NCBI RefSeq assembly: GCF_900106695.1
Contig: NZ_FNMZ01000001.1
Span: 992,001 to 1,056,000, forward strand
Source: Albimonas donghaensis
GTDB lineage: Bacteria > Pseudomonadota > Alphaproteobacteria > Rhodobacterales > Rhodobacteraceae
Reading direction: 5' to 3'
DNA length: 64,000 nucleotides
Both the position numbers and the translations under genes were made by a program. This document shows, one piece after another, positions 35,981-43,647 of the stretch. A model generated the notes under the pieces. The model was not told the DNA's origin and did no database searches. It worked only from the letters and a program-made list of their open reading frames with translations. Position 1 is the first letter of the stretch. The number at the start of each line of letters is the position of its first letter.

Positions 35981-36877
35981 TCAGCCGGCCAGCAGCATCG
36001 CCACGCCGGCGGCCATCGCCGCGACCCCCAGTCCGGTCCGGGCATCCAGGCTGCGGTCGCGATGCACCGCGCGGTTCAGGGCCAGCGTCATCACCGGGTA
36101 GCAGGCGACCAGCGGCGCCACGACCGCAACCGGCCCCCGCGCCAGCGCCGCGTAGAGCAACAGCACCGCCGCGCCGTTGCTGATCCCGGTCGCGGCGAAC
36201 CATAGCCACGCCCGCCCCGGCATCACGGACGCCCGCGCCCCGCGCAGCCGGGGCAGGCCGCGCACCACCGCCAGCACGATGGCGGCGGAGACCAGGTAGC
36301 CGATCAGCGCCGCCGCGAATGGATCCGGCCAGGCCAGCAAACCATAGCTCGCCACCGGCTGCGCCAGCCCGCGCAACGCCGCGCCCGCCAGCGGCAGCAA
36401 CAGCGCCGCGGAGGCCGCCCGCTCGACCGACGCCGCCGCCCCCCGCCCGCGCAGGAACAGAAGGCTCGCGCCCCCGCAGATCGCGGCCACGCCGATCCCC
36501 TGCCCGAGGCTCGGCGTCTGACCCAGCCATGCCGCCGCCGCCGCCACCGCGAAAAGCGGCGCGAGATTGCCCAGCGCGCCCGTCAGGTTCGGACCCAGCC
36601 GCCGGTTGGAGGCGAAGGTCAGCCAGGTCACCGCCACCGGATAGAACAGCCCCGCCGCCGCGAACACCGCCGCCCCCCGCGGATCGTAGCCCGAGAGGTC
36701 CACCGTCGCCGGAGACAGCGCCAGGAACAGCGCCGCCGTCACCGGGATCGACACGCCTGCGCCCGCCATCGGCCCCACGGCCCCGGCGCTCTCGCGCAAT
36801 CCGAACACCGCCAGCACCAGCGCCAGCGCGAAGCAGAAGGCGGAGCCCAGCGACAGCGCGACCAGCATCAGGTCCAA
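35981..36877 (-). CDS. DMT-superfamily (EamA-like) transporter
   Basis: The membrane protein has 298 residues and about ten hydrophobic segments in two homologous halves, the EamA arrangement. Typical pieces are LTGALGNLAPLFAVAAAAAW (end of the first half) and LARGPVAVVAPLVACYPVM in the second half. Members export amino acids or other metabolites; the substrate is unknown. It lies 22 bases downstream of pobA on the same strand and may be co-transcribed, but a role with aromatic compounds is only a guess. Confidence 0.83.
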   Translation of the reverse strand: MDLMLVALSLGSAFCFALALVLAVFGLRESAGAVGPMAGAGVSIPVTAALFLALSPATVDLSGYDPRGAAVFAAAGLFYPVAVTWLTFASNRRLGPNLTGALGNLAPLFAVAAAAAWLGQTPSLGQGIGVAAICGGASLLFLRGRGAAASVERAASAALLLPLAGAALRGLAQPVASYGLLAWPDPFAAALIGYLVSAAIVLAVVRGLPRLRGARASVMPGRAWLWFAATGISNGAAVLLLYAALARGPVAVVAPLVACYPVMTLALNRAVHRDRSLDARTGLGVAAMAAGVAMLLAG

Positions 36878-36899
36878 CCGGTTCGCCCTCCGCGCCGGG

Positions 36900-38072
36900 T
36901 CAGAGCGAGACGCCGGTATAGGCCTCGGCCAGCGCCTGCCGCGCAGCGCGGGAGCGCGCCAGATGCGCCAGCTCCGCCCGCTGCATGCGCAGCCCGAAGG
37001 CCCCGCTTTCGGGGAACAGGTGCATCAGCGTGGTCATCCACCAGCTGAACCGCTCCGCCTGCCAGACCCGATCCAGCGCGCGGGCGGAATAGGCCTCGAC
37101 CCCCGCCAGATCGCCCGAGAGACAGGCCGGGATCAGCGCCTCCGCCAGCAGCCGCACGTCGCCGAGCGCCAGGTTCAGCCCCTTCGCCCCCGTCGGCGGC
37201 ACGATATGGGCCGCGTCCCCGCACAGGAACAGCCGCCCCCGGCGCATCGGCTCGCCGACATAGGACCGCAGCGGCGCCACGGATTTCTCCAGCGCCGGGC
37301 CGGTCCGCAGCGCCTCGGCGGTCTCCGTCGGCAGGCGGCGGCGCAGCTCGTCCCAGAAGGCGTCGTCGGACCAGGCCTCGGCCCGCGTTCCCTCCGGCAC
37401 CTGGATGTAATAGCGCGACAGGCGCGGATTGCGCATCGAGGCCAGCGCGAAGCCGCGGTCATGGCGGGCGTAGAGCACCTCGGCGCTCGCCGGCGGACGC
37501 TCGGTCAGCACGCCGAGCCAGCCGAAAGGGTAGACCCGCTCGAACGCCTTCAGCGGGCCCGCCGCCATCGTCCGCCGCCCGGCCCCGTGAAACCCGTCGC
37601 AGCCCGCGACCCAGTCGGCGGCGACCTCATGGCGGGCGCCGGCCTGGTCCTGCCAGATCACCCGGGCGCGCGCGTCCTCCAGTCCCTCGACCGCCACCAC
37701 CTCGGCCCCGTGGATCACTCGCGGGCCGTCGCGGTCGAGCGCCTCGCAGAGGTCGCGCGTCACCTCGGTCTGGCCGTAGACCATCACCGAGCGCCCCACC
37801 AGGTCACGGAAATCGATGCGCGTCGCGGTCCCGTCGGAGGCGAGCACGGTCCCGTCATGGACCTGCCCCTCCGCGTCCATGCGCGCGCCGACGCCGGCCG
37901 CGCGCAGCAGATCGGCGGAGCCCCATTCCAGCACGCCGGCCCGGATGCGGGACAGCACATGGGCGCGGTCGCGCCGCTCCAGCACCACCGCCTCGACGCC
38001 GGCCAGTCCCAGCAGACGCGCCAGCGCCAGCCCCGACGGACCGCCTCCCAGGATCGCCACCTGAACCCGCAT
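36900..38072 (-). CDS. pobA: 4-hydroxybenzoate 3-monooxygenase
   Basis: This FAD-dependent enzyme of 390 residues hydroxylates 4-hydroxybenzoate to protocatechuate, using NADPH and oxygen, for entry into the beta-ketoadipate pathway. Visible motifs are the N-terminal FAD site AILGGGPSGLALARLLG, the DG motif WVAGCDGFHG, the substrate-binding stretch SRYYIQVPEG, the second FAD motif LCGDAAHIVPPTGAKGLN, and a PobA-like C-terminus. Length equals the family norm. Neither a pobR regulator nor protocatechuate genes are nearby. A DMT carrier follows on the same strand. Confidence 0.95.
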   Translation of the reverse strand: MRVQVAILGGGPSGLALARLLGLAGVEAVVLERRDRAHVLSRIRAGVLEWGSADLLRAAGVGARMDAEGQVHDGTVLASDGTATRIDFRDLVGRSVMVYGQTEVTRDLCEALDRDGPRVIHGAEVVAVEGLEDARARVIWQDQAGARHEVAADWVAGCDGFHGAGRRTMAAGPLKAFERVYPFGWLGVLTERPPASAEVLYARHDRGFALASMRNPRLSRYYIQVPEGTRAEAWSDDAFWDELRRRLPTETAEALRTGPALEKSVAPLRSYVGEPMRRGRLFLCGDAAHIVPPTGAKGLNLALGDVRLLAEALIPACLSGDLAGVEAYSARALDRVWQAERFSWWMTTLMHLFPESGAFGLRMQRAELAHLARSRAARQALAEAYTGVSL

Positions 38073-38422
38073 GGTTTCCTCCCCGGATCGGGGTCTGCGC
38101 CCCGTGATCGGCTTCCTGCATACAAGGTCGCGCCGGTTCCTCCAACGTCAAGCGGCATTCACCCTGCCGCACCCCTGCCATTCATGTTGAAGTCGGGACG
38201 CGAAGCGCTGATTATGTCAGGGATTCCGGTCAGCTCCCTTCGTCCGCCGGCCGCGGTTTCACCCTGTCACCCGGCGCTCGCGCCGGTTCCATCCACGCCA
38301 TGTCCGGGTCCGCCCATGCGCCGAAGCTCTCTCCTCACGGCACGCCAGCTTGACCGGGCCAGCGGCCGTCCCCGTTCCGGGCCGTCGGATGGGGGGCGAG
38401 CGCAGGCGCCGCGGCCGCGCGC
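38073..38422. other. gene-free divergent region between pobA and the Gfo/Idh gene
   Basis: The stretch is 350 bases with no supported gene; it should contain promoters for both divergent genes. The least GC-rich patch (about 38175-38225) is the likeliest site for them. No operator for a PobR-type regulator could be recognised. Confidence 0.4.
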
Positions 38423-39532
38423 ATGAGCGCGCCGCTCCCCGTCGCGGTGATCGGCGGCGGCCGCGAGGGGCTGCGCCAGGCCGCGCTGATCGAGGCCGAT
38501 CCCCGCCTGAAAGTGGCCGCGGTGATCTCGCCCTCCGAGGAAGGGCGCGAGCGGGCCGAGTCGCTCGGCCTGCCCACGGCGGCGGAGCTGGAGGATGTAG
38601 CCGAGCACGTCGCCGCCGCGGTCGTCGCCCTGCCCGCCGCCAGCCGGGTCCGCGCCTCGGAGACCTGCGCCGCCCGCGGCCTGCCGCTGTTGCTGGCGGG
38701 AGGGCTGGGGGCGAGCCTGAGGGATTCCCGGCGGATCATCGCCGCCTTCGCGCAGGCCGGCGCGCCGCTGCTGGTCGGTCATGCGCGGCGCCATCACCCC
38801 GCCGCCGCCGCGGCGCATGAGGCCGCGAAGGGCGGGCTGCTGGGCCGGCTGATCGCCGCTGACGCGGTCTGGCACCTGCGCAAGCCGACGCGCTCGCAGG
38901 CCTATCCGTTGCGCGTCCAGTCGGGCGAAGGCCCGGTGCTCGACCGGCTGATCCATGACGTGGACCTGCTGCGCTGGCTGCTGGGCGATGCGGCGGAAGT
39001 CACCGCCATGGCGTCGGGCGGCGGCGTCTCCGCCGGCCCCTGCGCCGCCGCGACGCTGATCCGCTTCGAGAAAGGCGCGCTCGCCACCGCCATCCTGAGC
39101 GAATCCGGTCTCTCGCCCTGGGGCTGGGAGGCCGCGACCGGCGAGGATGACGGCATCGCGCGGAGCGGCGAGGATTGCCTGCGCCTGGTCGGGACGGAGG
39201 GAGCGATGTCGCTGCCCTCCCTGACCTATTGGCGCCATGGCGGGGTCGGAGAGCACGACCGCAGCGCGGCCCTGACCCGCCTGTCGCTGCCCTGCCCGCC
39301 ATCCGACCCGCTGGCCGCGCAGATGGCCCATTTCGCCCGTGTGGCCTCGGGCGCGGCCGCGCCGCTGGTGACCGGCGAGGACGCCCTGCGCTCGCTGGCG
39401 CTGGCGCTGTCGATCGAGGAAGCCGCCCGGCGCGGCGCGGCCATGATTCCCGATCCCGAGCGTCCGGACATCTGGGAGCCGACCGCGGCGGCGATCTTCC
39501 GCGACCTCGCCGGCCAGCGCCAGCCGGTTTGA
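38423..39532 (+). CDS. Gfo/Idh/MocA-family oxidoreductase lacking the EKP motif
   Basis: The product is 369 residues. The N-terminal Rossmann domain (VAVIGGGREGLRQAALIEAD) and C-terminal alpha/beta domain are of the family type, with the catalytic-type His in LDRLIHDVDLLRWLLG (H178, D181). The conserved EKP at the cofactor/substrate site is replaced by Ala-Gly-Gly (residues 92-94, LLLAGGLG), removing the usual catalytic Lys. Family members act on sugars, inositols or similar cyclic polyols with NAD(P). This one may be a divergent dehydrogenase or an inactive relative. It starts a plus-strand run with amidase, lactonase-like and peptidase genes. Confidence 0.82.
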   Translation: MSAPLPVAVIGGGREGLRQAALIEADPRLKVAAVISPSEEGRERAESLGLPTAAELEDVAEHVAAAVVALPAASRVRASETCAARGLPLLLAGGLGASLRDSRRIIAAFAQAGAPLLVGHARRHHPAAAAAHEAAKGGLLGRLIAADAVWHLRKPTRSQAYPLRVQSGEGPVLDRLIHDVDLLRWLLGDAAEVTAMASGGGVSAGPCAAATLIRFEKGALATAILSESGLSPWGWEAATGEDDGIARSGEDCLRLVGTEGAMSLPSLTYWRHGGVGEHDRSAALTRLSLPCPPSDPLAAQMAHFARVASGAAAPLVTGEDALRSLALALSIEEAARRGAAMIPDPERPDIWEPTAAAIFRDLAGQRQPV

Positions 39533-39711
39533 ACGAGAGACCCCATCGACCTGAGGACCGTCGCCCTGAGGGCCGACGCCCCGGCGCCCGACGCCCTGAC
39601 ACCCGCCCGGACCGGCGCGGGGCGCGAAACGTGGAGTCCCCTCTGGCATTCGCCGTCCCGCCGCGCGAAGGTGCGCCCGCCTGATCACCGCAGCCGGGAG
39701 ATTTCAACACC

Positions 39712-41166
39712 ATGTCCATCGCCGACGCCTTCGACGCGCATGACGCCACCGGGCTCGCCGCCCTCGTCGCGGGGGGCGAGGTCTCGCCGACCGAACTGCT
39801 GGACGAGGCGCTTTCGCGGGTCGATGCGCGCAACCCCGCGCTGAACGCCATCGCCTCGCTGAACGAGGGCGCGGCCCGGCGGATGATCTCGGAGGGCCTG
39901 CCCGACGGCCCCTTCAAGGGCGTGCCCTTCCTGCTCAAGGACATTGGGGCGGAGGCGGTCGACTTCCCCGTGTCCTCGGGCTCCGCCCTGCTCAAGGGCG
40001 CGCCCTGCCCGGGCGACAGCCGCTTTTACGAAAAGCTCAGGGCCGCGGGCCTGGTCACCTTCGGGCGCACCACTTCGCCGGAATTCGGCGTGGGCCCGGC
40101 GACGGAGGCCGCGGTCTATGGCGGGCCGACCCGCAACCCGTGGAACACCGACCACACTTCGGGCGGCTCCTCGGGCGGCGCCGCGGCGGTGGTGGCGGGG
40201 GGCATCCTGCCGGTGGCGCACGCCTCGGACGGGGCGGGCTCGATCCGCATTCCGGCCGCGTCTTGCGGGCTCTACGGGATCAAGCCGACCCGCGGCCGGG
40301 TGTCGATGGCGCCCTTCGCGGGCGAGGGCTGGGGGGGCATGTCCACCGCCGGCTTCGTCACCCGCACGGTCCGCGACCAGGCCGCGCTGATGGACCTGGT
40401 GATGGGACCGGAGCTGGGCGACCCCTACGCCGCGCCCCCCCTGCCGATGAGCTTCGCCGAGGCCGCCAGGACCGATCCGGGCAAGCTGCGCATCGGCGTC
40501 CTGACCACCACCTTCACCGGCGACCCGATCCACCCCGAATGCGTCAAGGCGGTGGAGGACGCCGCCGCCCTGCTCAAGGACCTGGGCCACGAGGTGTTCG
40601 AGGCCCCGCTGCCCGACGCCGACACCCCGACCGCCATGCGCGCGCTGATGGACATCATCTCCTGCGGCACCGCGCTGAAGCTGCGCTCGGTCGCCGCCGC
40701 CCGCGGACGGGAGATCGAGCAGGGCGAGGTCGAGCGCATCGCCTTCGCCTCCCGCCGTCATGCCGAGACCATCGACGGCGCGGCCTATCTGGGCGCGATC
40801 AACATCGTGCACGCCTATGGGCGGGCGCTGGCGCGCTGGATGTCGGGGATGGACGTGCTGGTCACCACCACGCTGTCGCAGCCGCCGGCGGAAGTCGGGC
40901 GGTTCTCCCACGATCGGGACGATTTCCTGGAGTTCCGGCTGGGGCCGAACGGGGTGCTGGAATATTCGCCCTATTGCGCGGCCTTCAACAGCTCCGGCCA
41001 GCCCGCGGTCTCCGTGCCCCTGCACTGGACGCCGGACGGTCTGCCGGTGGGCGTGCATCTCGCGGCGCCTTACGGGGAGGACTGCCGGCTGGTCTCGCTC
41101 TCCGCCCAGCTGGAGACCGCGAAGCCCTGGGCCGACAAGCGCGCGCCGCTGGCCAACTTCGCCTGA
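39712..41166 (+). CDS. amidase-signature-family hydrolase
   Basis: The enzyme has 484 residues. The Ser-cisSer-Lys triad can be placed: Lys76 ([10 protein letters not shown]), the Ser in SGGSSGG (153/154) and the nucleophile Ser177 ([11 protein letters not shown], where most members have GGS). Family partner residues around [13 protein letters not shown] are normal. Relatives hydrolyse amides or form amides during Gln-tRNA synthesis; no GatB/GatC gene is near, so a catabolic or detoxifying amidase is more likely. Next on the same strand are a lactonase-like enzyme and an M20 peptidase, which suggests a small-molecule hydrolytic set. Substrate unknown. Confidence 0.9.
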   Translation: MSIADAFDAHDATGLAALVAGGEVSPTELLDEALSRVDARNPALNAIASLNEGAARRMISEGLPDGPFKGVPFLLKDIGAEAVDFPVSSGSALLKGAPCPGDSRFYEKLRAAGLVTFGRTTSPEFGVGPATEAAVYGGPTRNPWNTDHTSGGSSGGAAAVVAGGILPVAHASDGAGSIRIPAASCGLYGIKPTRGRVSMAPFAGEGWGGMSTAGFVTRTVRDQAALMDLVMGPELGDPYAAPPLPMSFAEAARTDPGKLRIGVLTTTFTGDPIHPECVKAVEDAAALLKDLGHEVFEAPLPDADTPTAMRALMDIISCGTALKLRSVAAARGREIEQGEVERIAFASRRHAETIDGAAYLGAINIVHAYGRALARWMSGMDVLVTTTLSQPPAEVGRFSHDRDDFLEFRLGPNGVLEYSPYCAAFNSSGQPAVSVPLHWTPDGLPVGVHLAAPYGEDCRLVSLSAQLETAKPWADKRAPLANFA

Positions 41167-41185
41167 GGCGGCCTTCCCGCGAAAT

Positions 41186-41220
41186 CCGCCGGGCGCCCCT
41201 TCCCCAGGGGCGCCCGGCGG
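41186..41220 (+). terminator. strong hairpin between amidase and lactonase-like genes
   Basis: CCGCCGGGCGCCCCT (41186-41200) pairs perfectly with 41206-41220 around loop TCCCC. There is no T run after it, so it may act as a partial terminator or mRNA 3-prime stabiliser within the gene run rather than a full stop. Confidence 0.6.
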
Positions 41221-41260
41221 GGCACTCTCCCTCCCAACAAGAACGGGAGGAGACACGTCC

Positions 41261-42073
41261 ATGTCCGACGACATCTGGGAGGCCTACGCGCTGAAATACG
41301 GCGAGGTCGCCGCGCGGACCCGCAACATGAACTTCCTGGGCGGCGACGACCACGCCGCCGCCATGCCGCTGGACTTCTACATCTGGGTGCTGCGGCAGGG
41401 CGACCGGACGATCCTGGTGGACACCGGCTTCGACCGGGCGGAGGCCGCCGCCCGCGGCCGCGAGGTGGCGCGGGAGCCGGCCGAAGCCATCGCCGCCCTC
41501 GGCCTGACCCCCGACGCCATCGACGAGATCATCGTCACCCACCTGCATTACGACCATGCCGGCGGCCTGCGCCATTTCCCCAACGCGCGCTTCCACCTGC
41601 AGGAGGCCGAGATGGCCTACGCCACCGGCCCCTGCATGTGCCACGCCGCGCTCAACCACCCCTTCACCGCCGAGCATGTCTGCGACATGGTCCGCCACGT
41701 CTTTTCTGGCCGGGTGGCGTTCCATGACGGCGACGCCGAGATCGCGCCCGGCGTCACGGTGCATGCGGTGGGCGGGCATTCCAAGGGGCTGATGTCGGTG
41801 CGGGTGAAAACGCGGGAGGGCTACGTCTGCCTCGCCTCCGACGCCTCGCACTATTACGAGAACTACCTGACCGGCCGCCCCTTCCCCATCGTCGCCGACA
41901 TGCGCGAGACGCTGGAGGGCTACCGCACCATCCAGGCGCTGGCCTCGCGGCCCGAGCTGGTGATCCCCGGCCATGATCCGCTGGTGCGCCGCTTCTTCCC
42001 CGAAGTGGCGGGGGGCTTCGTGTTCCGGCTCGACGCGGCGCCGCGGGATTTCGACCCGCTGGGCGCGGCCTGA
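41261..42073 (+). CDS. N-acyl-homoserine-lactonase-like metallo-beta-lactamase-fold hydrolase
   Basis: The protein has 270 residues. The dinuclear zinc motif THLHYDHAGG (H94, H96, D98, H99) is followed by further ligand regions GGHSKGLMSV and ASDASHYY, and a final HDPLV. The order and length match the AttM/AiiB branch of AHL lactonases, which open the lactone ring of quorum-sensing signals; many relatives act on other lactones. GGAGGAG lies nine bases before ATG 41261. It is 95 bases downstream of the amidase. AHL specificity is an inference from family. Confidence 0.85.
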   Translation: MSDDIWEAYALKYGEVAARTRNMNFLGGDDHAAAMPLDFYIWVLRQGDRTILVDTGFDRAEAAARGREVAREPAEAIAALGLTPDAIDEIIVTHLHYDHAGGLRHFPNARFHLQEAEMAYATGPCMCHAALNHPFTAEHVCDMVRHVFSGRVAFHDGDAEIAPGVTVHAVGGHSKGLMSVRVKTREGYVCLASDASHYYENYLTGRPFPIVADMRETLEGYRTIQALASRPELVIPGHDPLVRRFFPEVAGGFVFRLDAAPRDFDPLGAA

Positions 42074-42172
42074 TGCGGCGCCGCTTGCGCCTCGCCTCCC
42101 CCGGTCGGGGCGGCTAGGCTTCGCCCGACCTCATCCAGACCCGCCCGCCCCCTATCTCCGCAGGATGCTTCC

Positions 42173-43549
42173 ATGACCCGAGACCAGGCCGTCGCCGCCG
42201 CCGCCACCCTAGTCGATGACGGGCGGTTCGAAACCGCGCTGGGCGAGCTCGTCGCCTGCCGCACCGATGGCGAGCCGGCGGGGATCGCGGATTATCTCGA
42301 CCGGCTGATCATCCCCTGGCTGACCCGGCTGGGCTTCACGCATGAGATCATGGCCAACCCCGAGCCCGGCGGCCCCCCGATCCTGCAGGCGGAGCGCATC
42401 GAGGACCCGGCCCTGCCCACCATCCTCACCTATGGCCATGGCGACACCGTGCCCACGATGGAGGGCCGCTGGCGCGAGGATCGCGACCCGCTCGCGCTCA
42501 CCCCGGACGGCGATCTGCTCTATGGCCGCGGCACGGCGGACAACAAGGGCCAGCACCTGATCAACCTCATGGCGCTGGAGACGGTGCTGGAGGCCCGCGG
42601 CCGTCTCGGCTTCAACATCCGCATGGCGCTGGAGATGGGGGAGGAGGCGGGCTCGCCCGGCCTGGCGAAACTGTTCGAGGCCAATCCCGACCGCTTCGCC
42701 GCCGACGTGCTGATCGCCTCGGACGGGCCGCGGGTGCGGGCGGACCGGCCGACGATCTTCCTCGGCTCGCGCGGGGCGCTGAACTTCTCGCTGGAATGCA
42801 GGCTGCGCGAGGGGGCGCAGCATTCGGGCAACTGGGGCGGGCTGCTGCGCGATCCGGGCATCCGGCTGGCCCATGCGCTGGCCGCGATCACCGACGCCCG
42901 CGGGACCATCCATGTGCCGGAATGGCGGCCGACCTCGCTGACCAACTCGGTGCGCGAGGCCATCGCCTCCTGCCCGGTGGGCGAGGAAGGGCCGGAGATC
43001 GACCCCGACTGGGGCGAGCCCGCGCTGACCCCCGGCGAACGGGTCTGGGGCTGGAACTCCTTCGCGATCCGCGCGCTGGGGGCGGGGGATGCGGAGCGTC
43101 CGGTCAACGCCATCCAGCCGTCGGCCATCGCCCATTGCCAGCTGCGCTTCGTGGTGGGGACCGACGAGGACGACATTCTTCCCGCCCTGCGCCGGCATCT
43201 CGACCGCGAGGGGTTCTCCGACGTCGAGATCCTGTTCGACGGCGACGTGGATTTCCACGCGACCCGGCTCGACCCCGACGCGCCCTGGGCGGTGTGGACG
43301 GCGCAGAGCATGGAGCGCACCGCCGGCGCCCCTCCGGCGCGGCTGCCCAATCTCGGCGGCTCCCTGCCCAACGAGGTCTTCGCCGACATCCTCGGCCTGC
43401 CCACCGTCTGGATCCCGCATTCGCATCCCGGCTGCTCCCAGCACGCGCCGAACGAGCATACCCTGCGTCCGCTCTGCCGCGAGGCGCTGCAGCTCATGGC
43501 CGGGGTCTGGTGGGATCTGGGCGAAGGCGGGACCCCTGCCCGCGGCTGA
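42173..43549 (+). CDS. M20-family metallopeptidase / deacylase
   Basis: The product is 458 residues. Zinc ligands are recognisable in the order of the family: YGHGDTVP, YGRGTADNKGQ, then EMGEEAGSPGL, and a C-terminal IPHSHPGCSQHAPNEH. A dimerisation-domain segment lies between about 200 and 330. M20 enzymes remove amino acids or acyl groups from peptides and amino-acid conjugates. With the preceding amidase and lactonase-like enzyme it could form a short degradative route, but no substrate can be named. ATG 42173 is the first Met; a gap of 99 bases separates it from the lactonase. Confidence 0.9.
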   Translation: MTRDQAVAAAATLVDDGRFETALGELVACRTDGEPAGIADYLDRLIIPWLTRLGFTHEIMANPEPGGPPILQAERIEDPALPTILTYGHGDTVPTMEGRWREDRDPLALTPDGDLLYGRGTADNKGQHLINLMALETVLEARGRLGFNIRMALEMGEEAGSPGLAKLFEANPDRFAADVLIASDGPRVRADRPTIFLGSRGALNFSLECRLREGAQHSGNWGGLLRDPGIRLAHALAAITDARGTIHVPEWRPTSLTNSVREAIASCPVGEEGPEIDPDWGEPALTPGERVWGWNSFAIRALGAGDAERPVNAIQPSAIAHCQLRFVVGTDEDDILPALRRHLDREGFSDVEILFDGDVDFHATRLDPDAPWAVWTAQSMERTAGAPPARLPNLGGSLPNEVFADILGLPTVWIPHSHPGCSQHAPNEHTLRPLCREALQLMAGVWWDLGEGGTPARG

Positions 43550-43647
43550 CCCGCGCGCTTGCGCCTCCCTTGTTTCGCGACGGCGGCGGGCACAATATCA
43601 GCGCGCCGCGGAGAACGGTTTCTCCGCGCCAGGACGGGAGGCGCCGC

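Noticed and set aside
38186-38428. Open frame of about 80 codons in the pobA/Gfo intergenic region
   Set aside because: Low-complexity Pro/Arg/Ser-rich composition, no Shine-Dalgarno, no recognisable domain, and it runs into the next gene out of frame.
41186-41220. Riboswitch upstream of the lactonase-like gene
   Set aside because: Only one perfect hairpin is present, with no multi-helix architecture or known aptamer core; a terminator or stabiliser is simpler.
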